From Chordibacter sp038110535 (GTDB lineage Bacteria > Verrucomicrobiota > Verrucomicrobiia > Opitutales > Seribacteraceae): a stretch of DNA of 64,000 nt. Shown in pieces: positions 17,267-26,283 of this stretch. Within the stretch, counting starts at the first letter, position 1. Each line of letters starts with the position of its first letter. The stretch spans positions 1 to 64,000 of the forward strand of contig JAYNJW010000005.1 in NCBI GenBank assembly GCA_038110535.1, in the 5' to 3' direction. A program made the position numbers and the translations under genes. The notes beneath the pieces were generated by a model. It worked only from the letters and a program-made list of their open reading frames with translations, was not told the origin of the DNA and searched no databases.

Positions 17267-18742
17267 ATGCCTGCCGTTTCGTCTCTGTCGAAAAAGTCTA
17301 AAGATTTTTCTGGGCATTCTGCTGATTCTTCCAACAACCCCCTTTCTACTGGGAAGGTTGAGGGACAAGCTCTGCCGAGTAACTTAGACGCTGAACAGGG
17401 AATCCTTGCCGCATGCATTGTTGATGCATCCGGTGAAGTAATTAGCAACTGTATTGAGAAAGCACTTCGACCCGAAGATTTCTACTTTACCAAGCATCAA
17501 CTCATTTATGACGCCTTGTTGGATTTGTACAATGAAACGATCGAACCTGACGAAATTGTATTAACTGAAAAACTTAAGGCCAACGGCAATTTAGAGCAAG
17601 CAGGAGGACAGGAAGGATTGACCAGTCTTGCCGGACGGATTGACACCACGGCTCATGCCTCTTTCTGGCTAGATATTGTCAAACAGAAATCCCTTCTTCG
17701 AAAGTGTATCTATATGGCTTTCGAAATGATTGATGGAGCAAACCAACAACCGAATAATGTCGAAGACTTTTTGGCCAATTTCGAGCAACGAGTCTGTTCT
17801 TTGGGAGATGATCAAAATCTTCGGGCTTCGATACCCTTTCGAGAGCCAATTCAGCACGCCATGGAGCAAATTCAGAGAATGCTTTCGCGTGAGGAAACCG
17901 ACGGAGTTCTGACTGGATATACCGATCTCGATGGTCTTACGAATGGCTTTAAACCAGGTGAAATGATCGTACTTGCTGCTCGGCCTTCGGTTGGGAAAAC
18001 TAGTCTGGCCATGAACATTGTCGAAAATATTGCATTTTCTGCAAAGTATACGAATTCGCCAAGGCACTCGCTTGTCTTCAGCCTTGAGATGAGTGCCACA
18101 TCCTTGGCGATGAGATTGATTTGTGGCCGGGCAAGGGTTAACATGAACGACCTGAGGAAGGGTTTCGTTCCTCGAGGCCAAGCAGAAAAATTACATCAAA
18201 CCAGCAAGGAATTTCAAGAAGCCTCTCTTTGGGTTGATGATACGAGCGGTCTGAGCATCAATCAAATTCGTGCCAAAGCCCGCAGGCTGAAAATGCGTAA
18301 CAAATTAGACTTTGTGGTGGTAGATTATTTACAGTTGATTTCGACCGAGTCCCGAGTGTTATCTCGAGAAAATCAAATTTCTGAAATTTCTCGTGGACTC
18401 AAAGCCATGGCTAAAGAACTTGATGTACCAGTCTTGGTGCTAAGCCAGCTAAATCGAGATTCCGAAAAAGAACGCAGGGACCCGAGGTTATCGGATTTGC
18501 GAGAGTCGGGAGCGATTGAGCAGGACGCTGATGTTGTGATGCTTTTGGGAAAACAAAGAAAAGGGGAAGATGTTCGAGAAATGGATTATGATGGCGAAGC
18601 GGAAGGTCCAGAAGAAGATTTTGAGCCTATTGTTTTAATTTTAGCAAAACAGAGAAATGGTCCAACGGGTAAAATCAACCTTGCATTCAGGCGAAAATTC
18701 ACTCGTTTCGAAAGCATGCAGCAAGATCATCGGTTAAACTAA
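17267..18742 (+). CDS. dnaB: Replicative DNA helicase DnaB
   Basis: The 491-residue hexameric helicase unwinds DNA at the fork. It has an N-terminal domain with LPSNLDAEQGILAAC (about 37-50) and a linker helix. The RecA-like domain carries Walker A ARPSVGKTSLA (about 238-248), the Walker B segment DFVVVDYLQLI, and the C-terminal LSDLRESGAIEQDADVV motif followed by the arginine finger region. The N-terminus has about 35 extra Ser/Lys-rich residues before the conserved start. A purine-rich GAGAGGG lies 9-15 bases before the ATG, one of the few Shine-Dalgarno-like sequences in the window. Confidence 0.96.
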   Translation: MPAVSSLSKKSKDFSGHSADSSNNPLSTGKVEGQALPSNLDAEQGILAACIVDASGEVISNCIEKALRPEDFYFTKHQLIYDALLDLYNETIEPDEIVLTEKLKANGNLEQAGGQEGLTSLAGRIDTTAHASFWLDIVKQKSLLRKCIYMAFEMIDGANQQPNNVEDFLANFEQRVCSLGDDQNLRASIPFREPIQHAMEQIQRMLSREETDGVLTGYTDLDGLTNGFKPGEMIVLAARPSVGKTSLAMNIVENIAFSAKYTNSPRHSLVFSLEMSATSLAMRLICGRARVNMNDLRKGFVPRGQAEKLHQTSKEFQEASLWVDDTSGLSINQIRAKARRLKMRNKLDFVVVDYLQLISTESRVLSRENQISEISRGLKAMAKELDVPVLVLSQLNRDSEKERRDPRLSDLRESGAIEQDADVVMLLGKQRKGEDVREMDYDGEAEGPEEDFEPIVLILAKQRNGPTGKINLAFRRKFTRFESMQQDHRLN

Positions 18743-18751
18743 TCAGTACGG

Positions 18752-21151
18752 ATGAAACCATTTCTTATTCTAAGTATTTTATTTTTAGGATTTATCACAC
18801 TTCATGGAGAGGGTTTCTATGAAGGCAAAGTAATTTCCTCCATAAAAGTCGACATTTCAGGACCTCCAACGGTTGGCAAGTCGTACATCAAACAGAATTT
18901 GCAGGTTGAGGAGGGCAGTATCTATGGCACGCCATCAATCGATAAATCGATTCGTAATCTTATGGATACTGGATCAATCAAAGATGTTAAAGTTTTCATT
19001 GATCCAGAAAAGTCAAATCAGGATGGATTAACGATTGTCTTTAAAGTCGTTACGAAACCAAGAATTGAAAAAATCATTTTTGAAGGAAATGATAAATTAA
19101 GCAACAAGAAGCTTTCCAAAACAATCACTTTGCAAGTGGGTGAATTGTATGATGAATCCATGGCGAAATCAGATAAAATTTTATTGGAAGACCTTTACCT
19201 CGAAAAAGGATTTTGGAATTCTTCAGTTAACTATCAAATCACCCCCTCGAAGGATGATCCCTCTAAAATTATTCTTCAGTTCGATCTCGTGGAAAATGAT
19301 TCCAGAAAGATCCGAAAAATTCTTTTTTCCGGAAACACTCAATTGAAGGATCATGAACTTCTTGATGTGATGGAAACGGCTCCTTGGAGATTTTGGAGAT
19401 TTTGGTCCCAAAGATCAAAATACCAACCTCGCGTTCTTGAAGAGGATTTAGACAAAATTTCCCAGAGTTATCGGAATGAGGGATTCTTAGATGTCAAAAT
19501 CGATCACGCAAACATCACTCTTACCACTGTGGGCTCAAGCCGTATTGATCTTCATATTAAAATAGAAGAAGGATCGAGGTCCTATTTCGGAAAGCAAAGA
19601 GTATTGGGACAGGCGGTTCTTGATGAAAAAACTATATTGGGAGATAGCCTGATTAAAGCGGGGAATCCTTACTCCCCAGTTTTATTATCGAAAGAAAGAA
19701 GTCGAATCAAGCGGTTGTATGGAAATGATGGTTATTTAGATACGCAAATTCGCGTGAACCGAAAGTCTAATTTAGAGAAAAACCAGATAGATTTAGATTT
19801 CGAGATCACGGAAAACAACAAATTCACAGTTAATAGCATTGAGGTCAGAGGTAATGAAAAGACAAAGACCATTGTTCTAATCCGAGAGTTAGCACTTGCT
19901 CCAGGAGAAACCTTTGATCTGACCAGAATGGAAACCAGCGAGGCAAGACTCCAAAATACAAGACTGTTTGAACGAGTTAATATTACTGATGAGCCTATTT
20001 CATCCGGCGATCCTGAGCTTAGAAACTCAAGGCGTAATTTGGTAGTGGATGTGGAAGAAGGGAGAACGGGTCATGTTTCCTTTGGGGTTGGTTTCAGTAC
20101 CTTGGAAAAGGCAATGATGTATGCCGAATTTCGACAAGGAAACTTTGATCTGATGAAGTGGAGAGCTCCTCATCGCCTTCAAGGAGATGGCCAAAAATTC
20201 CGACTCCGGCTCAAGCTTGGATCTCGAAGCAATGAGGCACGCCTTGCTCTGGAAGAACCGTGGTTTCTTAACAGACGGGTAGCGGCTGGTTTTGAAATAT
20301 TTCGGGAAAAATCTGATTACCAAAGTTCGTATTACGATGAGTTAAGAGCAGGGTTTGAAATATACTTTAGAAAAAGATTGTTTGAACTCGTAGAGGGACG
20401 TTTATTCTATAGCTACGAAGATGTTTTGATTGAGGACATTGAACTTGGGGCCAAAACCTTTTGGATTACCAACCCTGTGACCGGGGATCCAGCCTATAAT
20501 GCTTCTTCTAACGAAATCCAACGAACTATTTCCAAGGTGGGATTAAGCCTTAGCCGAGATACTCGTGACGCTCTGCTTTTCCCTACCGAAGGCAGTATTT
20601 TTATTATCCGCAAAGAATTCGCCGGGGGAATCTTTGGTGGCGATGCTGATTATGGAAGATTTGAGGTACAGGGAGCTCGATTTTTTAAAACATTTGATGC
20701 GATGGAACAGGTATTATCTGTATCGGGCCGAGCAGGAACACTTGGAAAATTTGACGGAAAAGATGCAAATGTTCCGTTCTTTGAAAAGTTCTTTCTGGGC
20801 GGGCCCTATAATTTACGAGGCTGGGACTATCGAGATGCTGGGCCTAACGATCCTATTGCCAAAGAACCTACAGGAGGAAACTCTTATTCTTATGCAAGCT
20901 TAGAGTATACCTTCAAGGTAGCCGATCCTCTCCGATTTGCCCTATTTTATGACGGAGGATTTTTGCGTAGGGGAGATTTTAAACTTTCTCCGGGCAGCGA
21001 CGATGAAGGTTGGCACGATAATTGGGGATTGGGTATTCGTATTATGGTCATGGGAATGCCTTTGCGATTGGACCTTGGCTTCCCTCTTGCTGACCCAAGT
21101 GAATCGGGAAGTTCTACCCAATTTCACTTTTCTGGTGGTACCAGATTTTAA
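18752..21151 (+). CDS. bamA: Outer membrane protein assembly factor BamA
   Basis: The 799-residue precursor has a signal peptide (about 1-20). It is followed by about five POTRA domains (to roughly 440), with repeated strand-helix patterns such as IIFEGNDKLSNKKLSKTI and IEVRGNEKTKTIVLIREL. A 16-strand beta-barrel follows and ends in Phe (HFSGGTRF), the usual C-terminal signal. Barrel landmarks include FFLGGPYNLRGWDYRDAGP, the lid-lock VRGF-type motif. It inserts beta-barrel proteins into the outer membrane. It is followed by ompH and lpxD, the classic bamA-skp-lpxD order, and begins nine bases after dnaB. Confidence 0.96.
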   Translation: MKPFLILSILFLGFITLHGEGFYEGKVISSIKVDISGPPTVGKSYIKQNLQVEEGSIYGTPSIDKSIRNLMDTGSIKDVKVFIDPEKSNQDGLTIVFKVVTKPRIEKIIFEGNDKLSNKKLSKTITLQVGELYDESMAKSDKILLEDLYLEKGFWNSSVNYQITPSKDDPSKIILQFDLVENDSRKIRKILFSGNTQLKDHELLDVMETAPWRFWRFWSQRSKYQPRVLEEDLDKISQSYRNEGFLDVKIDHANITLTTVGSSRIDLHIKIEEGSRSYFGKQRVLGQAVLDEKTILGDSLIKAGNPYSPVLLSKERSRIKRLYGNDGYLDTQIRVNRKSNLEKNQIDLDFEITENNKFTVNSIEVRGNEKTKTIVLIRELALAPGETFDLTRMETSEARLQNTRLFERVNITDEPISSGDPELRNSRRNLVVDVEEGRTGHVSFGVGFSTLEKAMMYAEFRQGNFDLMKWRAPHRLQGDGQKFRLRLKLGSRSNEARLALEEPWFLNRRVAAGFEIFREKSDYQSSYYDELRAGFEIYFRKRLFELVEGRLFYSYEDVLIEDIELGAKTFWITNPVTGDPAYNASSNEIQRTISKVGLSLSRDTRDALLFPTEGSIFIIRKEFAGGIFGGDADYGRFEVQGARFFKTFDAMEQVLSVSGRAGTLGKFDGKDANVPFFEKFFLGGPYNLRGWDYRDAGPNDPIAKEPTGGNSYSYASLEYTFKVADPLRFALFYDGGFLRRGDFKLSPGSDDEGWHDNWGLGIRIMVMGMPLRLDLGFPLADPSESGSSTQFHFSGGTRF

Positions 21152-21196
21152 AGTATTGTTGCCATCCCCCTCTCACCTTCTTCATACTATTCCTTT

Positions 21197-21739
21197 ATGA
21201 AATCCTTTAATTCCTTCCTATTTATTACCTTTTTTGCTCTAGCTTCAGGTCTCCTGGCTCAAAAGATTGGTGTCGTGGATGTGCAAAAAGTTTTTGATGG
21301 CTATCAAAAGGTTAAAGATTCCAGAGAAAGATTGGACAAATCCAAACAGGTGGCGATGGAAGAATTAGAAATCTTTCGCGATGAGATGGAAAAGATCGTC
21401 AATGAATTGAAAGAAATGGAAGAGAAATTAAAGAATCCAAACATTGACACAACCACCCTTAAAGAAAAGTACCAAGAAAAAGTCAAAGTAGCCAAAGATA
21501 AACAGGATGACATGGTTGCTTATGATAAACGAGCCAAAGCAACCATTGCTCAAAGACAAAGGAACTTGCTAGTGGAGCATTTAGAGGACATCCGAGCGGC
21601 GATCAAAAAAGTTTCCACAGCGAAAGGGTTGGACTTAGTCCTCAATTCTTCTGAGACCCAACTGGGGGTCTTTTATTCATCGGATAGTACTGACTACACC
21701 GAGGAAGTTATTGTTACCCTCAACGCAAACAAGGAGTAA
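21197..21739 (+). CDS. OmpH/Skp-family periplasmic chaperone
   Basis: The 180-residue precursor has a signal peptide cleaved after LLA. The mature part begins QKIGVVDVQKVFDGYQKVKDS, the core strand of Skp/OmpH. A long Lys/Glu-rich coiled coil (about 45-130) and a returning strand GLDLVLNSSET follow. Skp trimers hold unfolded outer-membrane proteins on their way to BamA. Its position between bamA and lpxD supports the call. There are 45 bp between it and bamA. Confidence 0.92.
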   Translation: MKSFNSFLFITFFALASGLLAQKIGVVDVQKVFDGYQKVKDSRERLDKSKQVAMEELEIFRDEMEKIVNELKEMEEKLKNPNIDTTTLKEKYQEKVKVAKDKQDDMVAYDKRAKATIAQRQRNLLVEHLEDIRAAIKKVSTAKGLDLVLNSSETQLGVFYSSDSTDYTEEVIVTLNANKE

Positions 21740-21772
21740 CTCTTTTGTTTGCAAAAAAGCTAAGAGAAATTG

Positions 21773-22804
21773 GTGAATCTTAGCGTTAAAGTCACAGATA
21801 TATTAGGTTTATTTCCGGATGCAGAAGTCTCAGGATTTTGTGACATTGAAGAAATAAAAGGAATTGCTAATCTGCGGGATGCAGGGACTGGAGACCTTTC
21901 TTTCTTGGGCAATGCAAAATACAAGACTCAAGTTAAGAATTGTCAGGCCAGCATAATCCTCCTTCCTCAAGAATATGCAGAAGAACCTTCCTCTAGCCAA
22001 TTATTTATTAGGGTAGCGAATCCATCTCGCGGGCTCGCTCAAATTTGTCAACTTCTCGAAGCCAAACTGCATCCTCCCGTAAGACCAGGCATTCACCCAA
22101 CTGCTTTTGTGGAAGCCAATGCAACCATTGAACCAAGTGCCTCAATAGGGGCATTCACTTACATCGGTGAGCGAGCAAAAATTGGATTGAATTGCAATGT
22201 AGGTACGCATTGTCATGTGGGAGCTAATTCTATTATTGGAGAGGGGTGTATTTTGCACCCAGGAGTAAAGCTATTATCTCGTTGCGAGATTGGCAGGCAA
22301 GTTGTCCTGAATGCAGGGGTGGTGATTGGGTCCGAAGGGTATGGTTTTGATCAGAGTGAGGAGGGTCATCAAAAAATTCCTCATCTTGGCAGAGTCTTTA
22401 TTGAGGATGGTGTAGAAATTGGTGCAAACACATGTATTGATCGTGCCCGTTTTGAAGAAACAAAAATTGGAAAAGGCAGTAAACTAGATAATTTAGTTCA
22501 AGTCGGACATAATGTGCGAATTGGTCAAAATTGTCTTATTGTGGCTCAGGTAGGAATCAGCGGGAGCGTAACCATCGAGGATAATGTAGTGGTTGGAGGT
22601 CAAGCTGGGTTTGCCGGGCATTTAACCATTGGCAAAGGAGCTAAGATAGCGGGGCAAGCCGGCATTACCAAGAATGTGGAACCGGGTGCTTTTCTCAAAG
22701 GAAACCCTGCCCTCCCCTTTCATCTTGCCCAAAGAATTGCTATTTTGCAGAGAAAATTACCCGATCTTTTCAATAGATTTGCCCAAGAAAAGACCAAAGA
22801 GTAA
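21773..22804 (+). CDS. lpxD: UDP-3-O-acylglucosamine N-acyltransferase
   Basis: The 343-residue enzyme adds the N-linked acyl chain in lipid A synthesis. It has an N-terminal uridine-binding domain (about 1-100, with GTGDLSFLGNAKYK) and a left-handed beta-helix of hexapeptide repeats (about 105-315). This contains GYGFDQ and the catalytic-His segment LVQVGHNVRIG. A C-terminal helical bundle completes it. Adjacent TTG and GTG codons could both start translation; I chose GTG. Neighbours bamA and ompH are typical. Its presence indicates that the cell makes lipid A. Confidence 0.95.
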   Translation: MNLSVKVTDILGLFPDAEVSGFCDIEEIKGIANLRDAGTGDLSFLGNAKYKTQVKNCQASIILLPQEYAEEPSSSQLFIRVANPSRGLAQICQLLEAKLHPPVRPGIHPTAFVEANATIEPSASIGAFTYIGERAKIGLNCNVGTHCHVGANSIIGEGCILHPGVKLLSRCEIGRQVVLNAGVVIGSEGYGFDQSEEGHQKIPHLGRVFIEDGVEIGANTCIDRARFEETKIGKGSKLDNLVQVGHNVRIGQNCLIVAQVGISGSVTIEDNVVVGGQAGFAGHLTIGKGAKIAGQAGITKNVEPGAFLKGNPALPFHLAQRIAILQRKLPDLFNRFAQEKTKE

Positions 22805-22812
22805 ACAAAGAA

Positions 22813-23763
22813 ATGCACAACGGAACAAACCTAAAAATTTTTAGTGGAAACTCGAATTTACCTCTAGCCAAAGAGATATGTGCCTATCTAGATATTGAAA
22901 TAGGGGACGCACTCGTAACCTCTTTTCCAGATAGCGAAAGCTTTGTTCGTTACAACGAGAATATTCGGGGTATGGATGTGTTTCTTGTTCAGTCAACAAA
23001 CTCTCCTGCGAACCATAATATCATGGAACTTTTAATCATGCTAGATGCCGCAAGACGAGCATCGGCAGCCCGAATTTCAGTGGTGATTCCTTTCTTTGGC
23101 TATTCCAGGCAAGACCGCAAGGATCAACCGAGGGTACCTATCACTTCTAAGTTAATTGCTAATTTACTGGTAGCTGCTGGAGCCAATCGGGTCTTGACGA
23201 TGGACCTTCATGCCCAGCAAATTCAGGGATTTTTTGATATTCCGGTTGACCATTTGTATGCATCTCCCGTGTTTTTTGAATACCTGCGAAATAGAAATAC
23301 AGAAAATATGACCATTTTCACTCCAGATGTTGGAGGAATGAAAATGGCAAATGCCTATGCGGAAGTGCTTGGTTGCCCGCTCGGTTTTGTCGCCAAACGT
23401 AGGACTGGAGCTACCACAGTAGAAGCAACTAATCTAGTCGGTGAAGTAGAAGGGCGAGAAGTGTTAATTGTCGATGATATGACAGAGACAGCGGGTACAC
23501 TTACAGCCGCCGCAAAATTACTAAAAGAAAGAGGTGCCCAGCGAGTTTCAGCAGTCATTAGCCATTGCGTGCTCAACGAGACTGGAAGAGAGCGTCTTGA
23601 ACAAGGCCACCTTGATGAATTAATTACCACGAATTCTGTAAACATTAATGTGGATGGCCTGCCAATTACCCAATTAAGCGTCGCACCTCTGTTGGGTGAG
23701 GCTATTCGAAGGACTCACACTGACAGTAGTATATCGAGTTTATTTGAGGTCAAAGGGTTTTGA
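22813..23763 (+). CDS. prs: Ribose-phosphate pyrophosphokinase
   Basis: The 316-residue enzyme makes PRPP from ribose 5-phosphate and ATP for nucleotide, His and Trp synthesis. Landmarks are KIFSGNSNLPLAKEI at the N-terminus, PFFGYSRQDRKD (ATP/Mg site), DLHAQQIQGFF, and the PRPP loop VLIVDDMTETAGTL. It begins eight bases after lpxD. It could be co-transcribed with the envelope genes, although its function is metabolic. It supplies the substrate of PyrE, encoded nearby on the other strand. Confidence 0.96.
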   Translation: MHNGTNLKIFSGNSNLPLAKEICAYLDIEIGDALVTSFPDSESFVRYNENIRGMDVFLVQSTNSPANHNIMELLIMLDAARRASAARISVVIPFFGYSRQDRKDQPRVPITSKLIANLLVAAGANRVLTMDLHAQQIQGFFDIPVDHLYASPVFFEYLRNRNTENMTIFTPDVGGMKMANAYAEVLGCPLGFVAKRRTGATTVEATNLVGEVEGREVLIVDDMTETAGTLTAAAKLLKERGAQRVSAVISHCVLNETGRERLEQGHLDELITTNSVNINVDGLPITQLSVAPLLGEAIRRTHTDSSISSLFEVKGF

Positions 23764-23843
23764 TAATTGGGGAGTGTTCCCGAAATTTGCCTACAAACAA
23801 ATTTCTTCTATGGAATCGCTTGTATTGTTTAGGCAAATCTAAC

Positions 23844-25235
23844 ATGAAAAAAAAAGGTTTTATTCTGCTGAGTTTTTTATTTTTAAGCTTAGTAACTTTC
23901 GGTCAATCGAAAGGTTTTTCGTTGCGGGTAGATGATTCGGACTTAGACCGCCTCTTGCCCAACCCCATACAGAGCTATTCACTCACCCTCCAGTCAAGTA
24001 CTCCAGCAGTTGTAGCTGTAACTACCCAGCAAGTGGTCAGAAGGCTATACCCAGGAGGAAATAATCCACTCGAGGATATGCTTCGCAGGTACTATGGACT
24101 CCCTCGTTTAAACCAAGCAAGAATTGAAGAAGAAAAGGTGCCTGCAGGAATTGGATCGGGAGTCATTGTATCCCCTCAAGGACATGTCGTGACAAATGCT
24201 CATGTAATTACTGATCCCAGAACAGGGGAATTGATGGAAGAAGTGTTGGTGCAAATGGGAGAGCAAAAAGAATACCCAGCTGATGTAATTGGCTTTGATC
24301 ACACCACCGATATCGCAGTCCTAAAAATAGAATCTGAAGAAGAACTTCCTTTTGCTACTCTTGCTGATAGTGATCAATTACAAGTGGGCGACATTGTCTT
24401 TGCTGTGGGGAATCCCCTTGGAATCGGAATGACCGTAACAATGGGAATAGTGTCAGCCACCAGAAAATCAGAGCTTGGAATACTTCGAGAAGAAGGGGCT
24501 TATGAGAATTTTATCCAGACAGATGCCTCTATTAATCGCGGGAATTCAGGGGGTGCGCTTCTAGATGCCAAGGGAAGATTGATTGGCATTAACACCGCCA
24601 TTATTTCTCAGACTGGTGCCAATATAGGTATCGGTCTGGCCATCCCGGTCAATATGGTTCGCCGAGCTTTAACCGATTACATGGAAGAAGGAAAAATACA
24701 ACGTGGTTTCCTTGGAGTTTTGCTTGGCTCCGATCTCAATCCAAACGAAGCTGTAGTAAGTAGTGTGGTTTCTGGGAGCGCTGCAGATAAAGCCGGCTTC
24801 TTGCCGAATGATAAAATTATCAAAGTTGGGGATAAGGTTGTATCATCGGTTAACCAGGCAAGAGTGGCCATCTCTCAGGCTAAACCAGGGTCAAAAATTC
24901 CTATCGAAGTTCTTCGTAATGATAAACCTTTGAGTTTGTATGTGGTGCTCGGTTCAATGTCTGAGGAGATTACACCCCTGCCTGGAATTGAGCTTGCATC
25001 ACTTACCCCTGAAAATCGGCAGAAATACAAGGTGCCAAACAAAGTGGTTGGGGTGGTCGTTACCAACTCGAATGGTGAAATCGAGACATTCAAGGAAGGT
25101 GTGGTCCTTGTGGAAATTAATGGTGCACAAATCCTCGATGTGGATGATGTGGCCCAAAATTTATATTCTGGGATTAATCGATTCTATGTGTGGTATCGTG
25201 GAAAATATAGGTTTCTTGCATACCGCATACCTTAA
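23844..25235 (+). CDS. DegP/DegQ-like periplasmic serine protease with PDZ domains
   Basis: The 463-residue HtrA-family protease has a signal peptide (1-20). The trypsin-like domain has the triad His120 (VVTNAHVITD), Asp156 (TTDIAVLKI) and Ser235 (NRGNSGGALL). One clear PDZ domain follows (about 310-385, RGFLGVLLGSDL through GSKIPIEVLRN), then a C-terminal region resembling a degenerate second PDZ (to 463). HtrA proteases degrade or refold damaged envelope proteins, which fits the neighbouring bamA-ompH genes. I chose the ATG directly before MKKKGF; the frame is open about 28 codons further upstream, but that stretch lacks signal-peptide features. Confidence 0.92.
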   Translation: MKKKGFILLSFLFLSLVTFGQSKGFSLRVDDSDLDRLLPNPIQSYSLTLQSSTPAVVAVTTQQVVRRLYPGGNNPLEDMLRRYYGLPRLNQARIEEEKVPAGIGSGVIVSPQGHVVTNAHVITDPRTGELMEEVLVQMGEQKEYPADVIGFDHTTDIAVLKIESEEELPFATLADSDQLQVGDIVFAVGNPLGIGMTVTMGIVSATRKSELGILREEGAYENFIQTDASINRGNSGGALLDAKGRLIGINTAIISQTGANIGIGLAIPVNMVRRALTDYMEEGKIQRGFLGVLLGSDLNPNEAVVSSVVSGSAADKAGFLPNDKIIKVGDKVVSSVNQARVAISQAKPGSKIPIEVLRNDKPLSLYVVLGSMSEEITPLPGIELASLTPENRQKYKVPNKVVGVVVTNSNGEIETFKEGVVLVEINGAQILDVDDVAQNLYSGINRFYVWYRGKYRFLAYRIP

Positions 25236-25254
25236 ATCGGATCTTTTTTATCGG

Positions 25255-25824
25255 TTAGCTTCCAGGCTTAATGGCAGGAATATTTTGCAGATGTTGGGGA
25301 AGCTGGTCTGCCTGGTAGGTAGGATAATTCATCTTTAATAAAGAAGTAAATGGAATGCCGAAATTTAAAGGTTCAGTACTGCGATCCACTAAACTTACAA
25401 CTCCAAGAAAGTCGCATGGGTATTGTTCAATAATCTGAATGGCCTCTAAAACTCGCCCACCCTTGGTTACAACATCCTCAACAAGTAACACACGGTTTTC
25501 AGGATGGATAAGAAAATTTCTTCTTAAAGCCAGTCGATCGTTCACTTTTTCCAAAAAAATGAACCTTGCACCAAGTTGTCTGGCGACTTCTTGGCCAATA
25601 ACCAGACCCCCCATTGCTGGGGCAATAACAAGGTCGACCTTCTTGTGTTCGAGCTTTTCAATTAAAAGTTCTGCGAGCCTTAAAACCTTTTCTAGGTACT
25701 GACAAACCTGGGCGCATTGAAAAAAATACTCGCTCCTAAGCCCAGAGCGTAAAATAAAGTGACCTTTGAGCAAAGCATTGGTTTCTTCGAAGATATTTAT
25801 TACTTCTTTGTCTCTTTCGTTCAT
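25255..25824 (-). CDS. pyrE: Orotate phosphoribosyltransferase
   Basis: The 189-residue enzyme transfers the ribosyl phosphate of PRPP to orotate, giving OMP in pyrimidine synthesis. It shows the substrate segment GHFILRSGLRSEYFFQC, VIAPAMGGLVIGQEVA, the flexible-loop region EKVNDRLALRRNF, and the PRPP motif VLLVEDVVTKGGR. I chose the ATG giving MNERDK; the open frame extends 33 codons further but is poorly conserved in character. It is convergent with the HtrA-like gene, 19 bp apart. Confidence 0.93.
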   Translation of the reverse strand: MNERDKEVINIFEETNALLKGHFILRSGLRSEYFFQCAQVCQYLEKVLRLAELLIEKLEHKKVDLVIAPAMGGLVIGQEVARQLGARFIFLEKVNDRLALRRNFLIHPENRVLLVEDVVTKGGRVLEAIQIIEQYPCDFLGVVSLVDRSTEPLNFGIPFTSLLKMNYPTYQADQLPQHLQNIPAIKPGS

Positions 25825-26006
25825 TAAAAAGCCAAAGAAAAAGCATGCAGGATTGAGACGCAAACTTATTAAAAGTCTGGACATTGAAAAAAAGGAAGAA
25901 AAGCCCTTGCATCTATAATGCAAAGGAAAAACTTTTTGCTAAATGCAGTAGGGAGTTGCTGTTTAATATGGGTTGAATAGACATATAATTGCAATTTTAC
26001 TTTTCT

Positions 26007-26282
26007 ATGAATTGGTCAAAAGAACTCTGGTTTGCCCTGCTTTTTTTATCGGTTGGTTTCACCATCTGGCCCCTAATGGTATATTATTTAGGGCTCAGCC
26101 TAGGAATCGAATTTTTTCTTAGCACTACTCTACGTACATGGGCTGAACAAATTGTATATGGCCCTCTTGGTGGATTTGACATCTTCTCGGTCCTTAGTTT
26201 CTCGTTTTTATGCCTGCCCTACCTACTATTTAATTTTATCAGAATCCTTCTTTCGATTGGATCGAACTCCACCAATTCTTAG
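26007..26282 (+). CDS. Small hypothetical membrane protein
   Basis: I do not recognise this 91-residue protein. It has two strong hydrophobic segments (about 8-35 and 55-80) connected by a short aromatic loop, so it should be a two-helix inner-membrane protein. I chose the ATG at MNWSKE; a TTG six codons earlier is possible. Its stop is one base from the stop of the convergent ABC exporter gene. Its codon pattern and hydrophobicity look genuine, but there is no motif to suggest a role. Confidence 0.6.
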   Translation: MNWSKELWFALLFLSVGFTIWPLMVYYLGLSLGIEFFLSTTLRTWAEQIVYGPLGGFDIFSVLSFSFLCLPYLLFNFIRILLSIGSNSTNS

Positions 26283-26283
26283 A

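Noticed and set aside
17669..18181. Minus-strand open frame of 170 codons within dnaB
   Set aside because: The plus strand encodes DnaB with intact motifs here; the antisense frame is a by-product of its codon pattern.
23760..23843. Upstream extension of the HtrA-like protease from a TTG
   Set aside because: The extra 28 residues precede a clear signal peptide that starts at the ATG at 23844; the earlier start would bury it.
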